Positions 7,981-15,400 of a DNA stretch of 64,000 nt are shown piece after piece. The DNA is taken from the NCBI GenBank assembly GCA_963544615.1, contig CAUUGB010000001.1:22442-86441 (forward strand), read 5' to 3'. How positions within the stretch are numbered: the stretch's first letter is position 1; the number at the start of each line of letters is the position of its first letter. This DNA is from CAUUGB01 sp963544615. GTDB lineage: Bacteria; Patescibacteriota; Microgenomatia; UBA1400; PJMF01. A program made the position numbers and the translations under genes. The notes beneath the pieces are model-generated. The model was given only the letters and a program-made list of their open reading frames with translations. It was not told the DNA's origin and ran no database searches.

Positions 7981-8288
7981 AAAAAATTACTACAAGACAA
8001 TTTGATATGGCTAACTATTTGCACAGTGAAGAAGATATCGCGGCTTATCTTAAATTTGCTTTTGAATCTGGTGATAATAAAAAAATTAGTCACGCTCTAG
8101 CAACTGCGCTCAAAGCTAAAGGGATGTTAGCCACTGCCAAAAAAACTAGTCTTAATCGCTCCAGTCTTTATAAAACTCTAATTAGCCATGAGGGTATGCC
8201 TAATATAGTTACTGTTAATAAGTTAGTACGTTCCTTTGGCTGTTATTTGTCAGTGGTTACCGCCAGACAAAGGCAGCTGAGTGAGTAA
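7974..8288 (+). CDS. XRE-like antitoxin of the COG3636/HigA2 type
   Basis: About 104 residues. The phrases HSEEDIAAYLKFAFESGD, HALATALKAKGM and SLNRSSLYKTLISHEGMPNIVTVNKLVRSFG match the addiction-module antidote family: a short N-terminal region and a helix-turn-helix domain. Such proteins bind their own promoter and often neutralise a RelE-like toxin, but no intact toxin gene is next to it. I take ATG 7974 over ATG 7968 because AAAGG then has proper spacing. It diverges from the DHH-like gene, so it may control that promoter; this is inference. Confidence 0.85.
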   Translation: MTEKITTRQFDMANYLHSEEDIAAYLKFAFESGDNKKISHALATALKAKGMLATAKKTSLNRSSLYKTLISHEGMPNIVTVNKLVRSFGCYLSVVTARQRQLSE

Positions 8289-8410
8289 TTTCTTTTTTAT
8301 CTAGCAATTAAATTGGGTGAATAAAAAACGACTAGTGATTGTTGTTGTTTGCTTTGTCTAAATCTCTCTTGTTTTCTAGCGGATAAAATCACTCTCACCA
8401 AGATTACCAA

Positions 8411-8872
8411 TTAGCTTTTTAATAGAGCCTTAATCCTTTCTCTTAATCTCTTGGTCATTTCTTTTAGTTCTTTTGGTTTTGCCAAAGTCTGTTGATTACA
8501 TCTGATTTCCTTGCTAATATACCAGATTGGTTTATTGGGACAAGGATCATCAATGTAGCGAGGATAAAGGTGCCAATGCAAGTGGGCATCCTTATTTCCT
8601 AGACATTCATAATTTAGTTTTATTGGCTGAAAACATTCCATAACTGCCTGAGCAACCAAAGACATTTCCATTAAAAACTTTTGCCGAAAGTTGGGTTCAA
8701 GATGATGAAGTTCACTAACATGTCTTTTACAAAGAAATAAACTGTATCCTTTATAATACTGATAGTCACCAATAACCACATAACCAGTTGCTAATTCTGT
8801 GACAAAATACGGATTTACCCCATTCTTAATTTGGGTAATTCTCCTACAGATAAAACAATCTTGACTTTTCAT
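8411..8872 (-). CDS. HIT-family (histidine triad) protein
   Basis: A 153-residue protein with the nucleotide-binding triad HLHWHLYP (His97, His99, His101) and a CFIC pair at residues 6-9, typical of HIT hydrolases and transferases that act on AMP-linked compounds. The substrate is not evident. No signal peptide. There is no obvious Shine-Dalgarno; the upstream region is A/T-rich. It is transcribed alone, toward the antitoxin gene. Confidence 0.9.
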   Translation of the reverse strand: MKSQDCFICRRITQIKNGVNPYFVTELATGYVVIGDYQYYKGYSLFLCKRHVSELHHLEPNFRQKFLMEMSLVAQAVMECFQPIKLNYECLGNKDAHLHWHLYPRYIDDPCPNKPIWYISKEIRCNQQTLAKPKELKEMTKRLRERIKALLKS

Positions 8873-8957
8873 TTCAGATTTTTTTCAACTACTTTACCAC
8901 TTTCATCAGAAAAATAAGCGATTAGAAAGAAGATGGTGATACGCGCCTGAAACAAGG

Positions 8958-9031
8958 TGCACTCGGCGGGAATTGAACCCACAACCTACGGCTCCGCAAG
9001 CCGGCGCTCTATCCAATTGAGCTACGAGTGC
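8958..9031 (-). tRNA. tRNA-Arg (anticodon GCG)
   Basis: Minus-strand cloverleaf of 74 bases including the discriminator A: acceptor GCACTCG/CGAGTGC, D arm GCTC/GAGC with A in the loop, anticodon loop TTGCGGA, T arm GTGGG-TTCAATT-CCCGC. The anticodon GCG reads CGC and CGU as Arg, and the A discriminator and D-loop A fit tRNA-Arg. The first anticodon-stem pair looks mismatched. CCA is not encoded. Most bacteria use ACG (modified to ICG) for this box. Confidence 0.93.
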
Positions 9032-9119
9032 TTGGCAGTTATTATACCATTGCCACGGTTCTTTGAGAGCGCTGGCGATGTTTTAGTAAAGACTTAAAAG
9101 TGGTTTTTCGAGCCAGATA

Positions 9120-9148
9120 TTGCATATATGTAACTTACAGGTTATAAT
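9120..9148 (+). promoter_or_regulatory. Promoter and long leader of the LPGTG protein
   Basis: TTGCAT (9120-9125), 17 bases, TATAAT (9143-9148). The predicted start near 9155 gives a leader of about 145 bases. The leader contains an extra purine-rich AAAGGAGGGGG near 9202-9212 not followed by a usable start, and the true Shine-Dalgarno AAGGAGG just before the ATG at 9301. I see nothing else between the tRNA and this promoter. Confidence 0.7.
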
Positions 9149-9300
9149 TTGCTCGTTTCTGATAGTTTTGGGCTAACACTTTTGTTGCTTTAATTATTAG
9201 AAAGGAGGGGGTTCTCTAACATTTTTTTGCTAAAAATAAGTTAAACAAGCGCACGGGGTTTTTGGGAAAAATTTTAATCTAAATAAGGAGGATAATTGTC

Positions 9301-10770
9301 ATGAAAAAATTTGCCCTGGCTTTAGTGAGTGTATTGTGGTTGGCAGGAGTGAGTGCGGCAGCAGTGCCGGAATGGCATTTGCTCAATGCAGTGGCGACTC
9401 AAATGGATGTCACTGTTGACGGACAGCATTATCACACAGAGGTTGCTGATTCCGAGGTGGCGCTGGTAAATGACTTGATGGTGCAAGTGAGTGATTTTTT
9501 ACACACTCACACTGCTGGTAGGGTGAAGTTTAGTTTTACTAACTGCAACACTAGTGAGCCCATTACCAGCCTGTCTGAAGTAGATTACGGGAATTTTGAT
9601 GTACTCCCACATCCCGCTGATAAGAATTATTATCCTAAAATTAAGAACTTACCTGAGGTTATTCGGCGGCAAATGGTTAGCCACGATGTCATGATAGCAA
9701 CAGTCAGAATGCCGGAAAAGCTGGCGAGTAATTGGCGAGGGTTGGGATCTACGGGATATGCAGTCATTAGACTGTTTGATTTTTCGCAGTATCAAAGTGT
9801 TGGTTTTGAGCAACTTCATCTGCAATTTTATTTACACGAACTCATGCATGGTTTTTTGAACTATTTTGCCACGATTGGGTATCAAATTCCCAATATTCAT
9901 CGTCCCGCTGATTATGGTTATGCCAGTGAGATGGAACTATTTGCTGCCATTCTCTCTGGGGAAATGCGTGATCCGGCGACAGGGCACAATTTGGGGATTA
10001 CTGCAGCCATGTGGGCTAAATCTCCTTTATCTCAAATAATTGTGCCACCCACTATCGAGTTGGATCTCTCTGATTTACATTTAGTGGAGGGCAAACTAGT
10101 ATTGCAAGTGGGACAAGAAGTGCATGCTCAGTTGAAAGCTGTAGTTAGTCCCGACAATGCTGGTTTAGAGGTGACCTATTTTGATGATCACCAATTGCCC
10201 CCCGGTCTGACTTTGAGTGAGCAGGGGCTGTTATCAGGCAGACCCACTACAGTGGGTAGGCGTTATGTGAGCGTTACTGCCCAAGCTGGCAATGCAATTG
10301 ATAGTGCCAGTTTTATTATTGAGGTGCTGCCAGCAACGCCTCATCCTACCCCCACTCCCACTCCTAGCTTAAAGTTGGATGTGGCTGCTTTAGGGGTAGT
10401 CAATGGTCAGCTCACGCTGCAGCCAGGACAGAGAGTGCAAGCACAAGTGCGTACCAATGCCCCTGCTAGCACGGCGGTTACTTTTACCAGTAGCGGCTGG
10501 CCCACGGGATTGGCTTTAAGCTCCACTGGCTGGTTGACTGGCTCTAGCAGGGCGGTAGGGCAGTGGCCAGTTACCATTATTGCCAGAGCTGCAGGGCAAC
10601 AAGATACCGCCAGCTTCCAGCTGGTGATTGCAGCAAACAATTCTCCGGCATTGCCTGACCCTCAGTTGCCTGGTACTGGCGGTGATGAGGGTGGCGGTGG
10701 TTGTCAGGTGGCAGGCTTAACTTATTTGCTGCTGCCATTGTGGTGGTTGAGGCGGCAAAAAAAGTGTTAA
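9301..10770 (+). CDS. Secreted, sortase-anchored putative zinc metalloprotease
   Basis: A signal peptide (residues 1-20) leads into a domain with HELMH (179-183), the HExxH zinc site of metallopeptidases; Glu in ASEMELF near 212 may be the third ligand. Two Ig-like domains (about 255-345 and 355-445) with the PGLTLS..GLLSG pattern of putative Ig repeats follow. The C-terminus carries LPGTG (456-460), a GGGGC stretch, a hydrophobic segment and RRQKKC, a classic cell-wall sorting signal. A sortase is encoded at 42697. The gene has a strong Shine-Dalgarno and its own terminator. Catalytic activity is not proven by sequence. Confidence 0.85.
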   Translation: MKKFALALVSVLWLAGVSAAAVPEWHLLNAVATQMDVTVDGQHYHTEVADSEVALVNDLMVQVSDFLHTHTAGRVKFSFTNCNTSEPITSLSEVDYGNFDVLPHPADKNYYPKIKNLPEVIRRQMVSHDVMIATVRMPEKLASNWRGLGSTGYAVIRLFDFSQYQSVGFEQLHLQFYLHELMHGFLNYFATIGYQIPNIHRPADYGYASEMELFAAILSGEMRDPATGHNLGITAAMWAKSPLSQIIVPPTIELDLSDLHLVEGKLVLQVGQEVHAQLKAVVSPDNAGLEVTYFDDHQLPPGLTLSEQGLLSGRPTTVGRRYVSVTAQAGNAIDSASFIIEVLPATPHPTPTPTPSLKLDVAALGVVNGQLTLQPGQRVQAQVRTNAPASTAVTFTSSGWPTGLALSSTGWLTGSSRAVGQWPVTIIARAAGQQDTASFQLVIAANNSPALPDPQLPGTGGDEGGGGCQVAGLTYLLLPLWWLRRQKKC

Positions 10771-10784
10771 AGAATTATATTTTG

Positions 10785-10809
10785 ACCCCGGGTGACCCCG
10801 GGGTTTTTT
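10785..10809 (+). terminator. Intrinsic terminator after the LPGTG protein
   Basis: 7-bp stem ACCCCGG/CCGGGGT (10785-10791 with 10798-10804), 6-base loop and a run of six T from 10804. Confidence 0.9.
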
Positions 10810-10956
10810 GTGGTGCTAGCAGATAAACTACTAGCAAGTAATTTTCCGTTTTCTCCAGTGATGAGATGTGACTCGGTGCTTTGGCAAAATGCTACTTGAT
10901 TTTCTCGGGAGAAGTGTTTATAGTTAAAGCAACCTTAAAATTGGTTAGTTTAGTAT

Positions 10957-10984
10957 TTTACTCGCCAACAGTTGAGGTTAAAGT
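10957..10984 (+). promoter_or_regulatory. Weak leaderless-type promoter for the 10991 gene
   Basis: TTTACT (10957-10962), 16 bases, TAAAGT (10979-10984), 6 bases to ATG 10991. Confidence 0.45.
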
Positions 10985-10990
10985 AAATTA

Positions 10991-12439
10991 ATGGCAAGCA
11001 TGTCTCAAGTACCAATTAAGTCACAGCTGTCAGCTTTTTGGCAGCGGTTAACCGCCAGTCCGCAAAAACAACGCCGACTATTGGGGGCGGGGTTGCTGCT
11101 GGTTTTTTTTGTTTTGGGTTTTTGGGCTTGGTGGTTATGGCGTCATCCCGCGAGTGTTTACACCAAACCTCCCAAAAAAGTTGCTACCGAGCGTTTGGCG
11201 CAAGTTTTACCTGCTCCCAGTCCGGTGCCAGCCGATAATCAGGCGCTGCAAGCTGCCGCTTTAATTTTGGCGCATTTTAATCCTCAAGCTGGCAACCCAG
11301 GAGTGGTAGACCAGCGTGGTTTTTATGGTGATGAGCGCTATTGCCATAATCAGTTTAGTCGCCAAGGTCAACCGGTTTGTAAAGCGGTGTTACATGACAT
11401 CATGGGTGATTACGAGAGTATGGCCAGTTTTCGCTCTACAGTGCAACTGCTTTGGGCACGCTACCGTTATTATTTAGCCAGCAATAATCGCCAGCAGTTG
11501 ACTCAGCTTCTTTTAGATGTGGATAATTTAGTGAGTAATGTGCTCGACTCACCCTCTTATGTACTACAAAATCAAGACTTTAATTGTTTGTTGATGAGAG
11601 AGCTATATTTTTCTCCGGTTTTAGATGCTGAAACTAAAGAAAAAGCTCGCCGTCTTTGCCAAGAATCTCACCCCGAAATGCATCCGGAAAGTTTGTGGGA
11701 ATATGACCAATATCATCATCCACTTTACTATATTGACGATTTTCTCCAAGTGGCTATGGTTGACTCCACTCGTCATATTCCAGATTCAGAGAGGGTTACT
11801 TACCGTGCTGCCAGTTTGCAGCAAGAGCTTAATCAGGATTTGCTACTAATTGCTAACGGGGGAGTGCTACCAGCCACCACTTATGCTCGGATTAGCAGTG
11901 AAGATAAATTAATGTTTTTACGCCTAGAAGCTAATGCGGCGCTTGATTATTTAGCCCAGAGCGAAATTAATCAAGCTGACGAGTTGCGCTATGAGCAAAG
12001 TATGGTGGAGTATTTGCTCACCAGCAAAGAAACACTCAATTGGTTGCTGACTACCCCCAATGCTTGGTATAGTGATGGCGCTTGTTTGGTGGGAGTGAAT
12101 ATTCGCGCTTACTTAGAGCGCTTTGCTCCTAATTTGCTTAGTGAAACTCAATTAGCCGTGCTGCGGAGTAAATTGCCTTTTGTTGATGAAGCCAGCGAGC
12201 TGGATTGTGTTTTAGCTGGGAGCATTCTTTTCCCCCAAGATCCTAATGTTACCTATCAATTGCACAAGCGTCTTAAATCACTCGCCGCCAGTTATCAGCC
12301 AGGTTTACCTTTAGGAGATTTTTTACATCAAAGTGCTGGTGATAAACAGCCCAGTTATTATTACCCCACGGTACGTAATGCTTATTACGCCGGTTTATTA
12401 AGTGAATATGCCCAACAACAAAATTATGCCCAAAAATAA
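10991..12439 (+). CDS. Membrane-anchored extracellular protein, unknown family, 482 aa
   Basis: A short cytosolic N-terminus with basic residues (KQRR) precedes one transmembrane helix (about residues 33-52), then a large, mostly helical outside domain. That domain contains several Cys (for example GDERYCHNQF, PVCKAVLHD, FNCLLM, ACLVGV, LDCVLAG). The family is not recognised. The 3' end overlaps the start of the giant Cys-rich gene, which points to translational coupling and a shared role on the surface, perhaps in the pilus region. Start chosen at ATG 10991 with a -10-like box 6 bases upstream. Confidence 0.8.
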   Translation: MASMSQVPIKSQLSAFWQRLTASPQKQRRLLGAGLLLVFFVLGFWAWWLWRHPASVYTKPPKKVATERLAQVLPAPSPVPADNQALQAAALILAHFNPQAGNPGVVDQRGFYGDERYCHNQFSRQGQPVCKAVLHDIMGDYESMASFRSTVQLLWARYRYYLASNNRQQLTQLLLDVDNLVSNVLDSPSYVLQNQDFNCLLMRELYFSPVLDAETKEKARRLCQESHPEMHPESLWEYDQYHHPLYYIDDFLQVAMVDSTRHIPDSERVTYRAASLQQELNQDLLLIANGGVLPATTYARISSEDKLMFLRLEANAALDYLAQSEINQADELRYEQSMVEYLLTSKETLNWLLTTPNAWYSDGACLVGVNIRAYLERFAPNLLSETQLAVLRSKLPFVDEASELDCVLAGSILFPQDPNVTYQLHKRLKSLAASYQPGLPLGDFLHQSAGDKQPSYYYPTVRNAYYAGLLSEYAQQQNYAQK

Positions 12440-15400
12440 ATTCTTCTTCACAGTTTTATTAACTCTTACTTTAATTTTGGGGGGAATGGTACTAACTGTT
12501 AAGGCTCAACCAACTCCTACCCCTACTGACAAAACTCCATTGCAAATTATCAGCAGTGAACAATTTCTCCGACGATTAGAAGAAAATTTGCCAAAAGATA
12601 CTAAACCGGTTTATGTTTTTTCTGGTGCATATCAGCGGTTGTTTTATCGACCCGCAAATAAAAATTGGAGTGGTAACTTGCTGACTATTCCCACTGATGT
12701 CCCGGCTCCTTATAAAGGTGGTCAAGATGTGCGTTCAGGAGTAATTTTGCCTTTAATTCAAAATTTAATCGACAATATTGACCCTGCCACTGATATTGGT
12801 GCTAATACTAATGTGTCTTTGCCGGCCTCAGTCACTATCCCTATTATTAAAGGTTTAAAAAATGTGTGCGACCAGCAATGCGATGACAGTCGCTATAATA
12901 GCAATTTCCAGCTTTGTTTTCTACCTCGATGCACTGGTGGTGGTAAAGATGAGCCTCCTAAAAAATGTACTTGTGCCAGTAATTTAAGATGGAAAAAAGC
13001 TACCGATGTTTGTTACAATCAAACCATGCCCGGTGGCACTGATGGCTTGTGTGTTTTTAAAGATGAGGAATTAAAAGAGCGCTGTCGTGAATATGAATGT
13101 AGTGTTACCGAAGAATGCCCTACTGATGAAAATGGCAATAAAATTGTGGGTGATGATTGTGATCTCATGCCATATAATAAGAATTTTTCTAGTGAATCAT
13201 TTAATGAAAATAATGCTTTTATGAATAAATATCGGTCATATAGCTGGATTAAAGATGCCTATGAGAATTGCTATACAGACAATTTTGTTCCTAGTAATTA
13301 TCAGCCTACCTGGTGTGATGATAGTGTGTCTGTTTCAGATCCACCCGAGAATGGAGCTACTGATCCACCTGAAAATAGTGATGATTACAAAAAAGATTTT
13401 GCTTGCAATAACGATGATCGGCGTATGATGTGTGTTCATGATAATAAGGCGATGCCAGCTTTAACTAAAGCGACAGTTGATTGTTTGGCTGCTTTGAAAA
13501 CCATGTTTTATGATATTGGTTCGCTTGGTGATTTATATAAAGCAATTCTTGACATTATGAATGAAATGCTTGATGAATTAGAAAACTATATTTTACCGCC
13601 GGTGGTGATTGGTGGCGGGTATAAATGGAGCAAAACTCCAGAAGAAACTAACATAATTGATGAGCCGGGCTTTTGTTTGAATAAGAATGTGAGTACTTGT
13701 TCTTGTGGACATATTTTACCTTTTAATGGTAGCACCATTACCAATTTGGGTTTGCGCCGTAAACTTTTGTCTTATGGAGTGGCGGATGCGAATAAATACT
13801 GTGTTAATACCGAAGGCGACCCGGCTTGTACCTATAGTTATAGTTGGGATACCGAAGAGGTGGAGGATAAACCGGTCAGCCGTAATACCAAAGTAGGGAT
13901 GAGAAACATTTATGCCAGTCGGGCTTCTTATCCGGGTTGGGTAACTCATAAGGGTGGCTATGTGCATGGAGCCACTTGTGCTAAAAGACCCAAGGGCTCT
14001 TCGATTGGTGGTAGTGAATCCGGGAGTAAAACTCGCACTTTTGAGGTAACTGATAAAGAATTTTTCTTTTTACAAGCGCGCTATTTTGCCGATAAAATTG
14101 CCAGAGGAGAGAGCGACGAGCTCTCTTATGGTGGTTGTGATGATCGCTCTAATATTTTATACAATCATGCCACCGCCGCTCATTGCCAGCGCAAGGGTAA
14201 GCGAGGTATTAAATGTCGTTCGGGGTCTCGGCGGCGCTTTAGTAGTTATGCTTGCGATATTAATGGGGGAGTAATTAATCAGTGCAAAAATGGCAGAGTG
14301 GATGGCGGGCGTAACACTATTTGTCAGGTTTGTGGGCCTATTTATTGTGGTGAGCATGGTCTTTATTCCGATACCAATACAGTGCGCAAAAATTTTAAAC
14401 TTGGTAATAGTCCTACCAGGCATTATAAATTTTATCGTTATTATCATCCTCAGGGTTCCACCAAATATGGTGGTGGTGATGAGGGTGGTGGGGGTACCAT
14501 AGATGGCTCGGAGATTTTTTACAGCTATAGCAGTCAAATTTGTTTGGGGGAGCGCTGTAATAGTAGCTACAATGACGCTGTTTTTACTCCACGTGATTTA
14601 CCAGCTAATTCTGGTCAGGTTTTTGATGACCGCACTTGTCCCGAAGGAGAGATTGTTGACCCTTGCAAGCAGAGAGCCATTGCTAATAATTGGGGTGGGC
14701 ACCGGCTGTGTTATGAGAGCTGTTGTGTGAGTAGTGATGGCAGCAAATGTGATCGTTTTCCCCATGATTGCCCTCCGGGTGAGTGTTGTGAAGATGACGA
14801 TAATAGTTGTCGTCAGCCAGCTGATAATTATCATTATGGTGGCGACTTATGTTCTATTGGGGATGACACGAGTAAAACAGTTTCCGGAGTAGCAATTCCG
14901 GCTGCAGATGCCGAAAAATATGCTAACTACCAGTGTAATGTGGCAGGTACTTATGACACTCATTATCCAAAAAGCGTGGCTGAAAGTTATACATTCCCAC
15001 TAAAGGAAAAAAGTGCTTGCTATTTTTGTGGTTGCGCTCCCATAGAGGGTAATAGCGGCAAAAGCGGTTGGTGGCCCCGTAATGCCAAAATTAAACATGG
15101 TGACCAGTGTTTAACTCCTGAACAGAAATGTGCTGCTGAATTTAATCAAGTAAAAAATAACAAGCTAGAAATTGGCTATGATGGTTTAGCCCAAGCTATG
15201 GATAGGTCTGATGTTGATAGTCCTGTAACTTTGTTAAAAGGCATTACTGGTATGACTAATTTAAGATGTGTGCGGTGCCGCTGTGTTGCCGGAGATGGTA
15301 TTTGTGATGGGTATTCTGGTGATCCTAACGGGGTTTGTAAGAATTATCCTCAGGGGACACTCGATCCAGATTGTGATCCTTTACTTCCATCACCAGGCCC

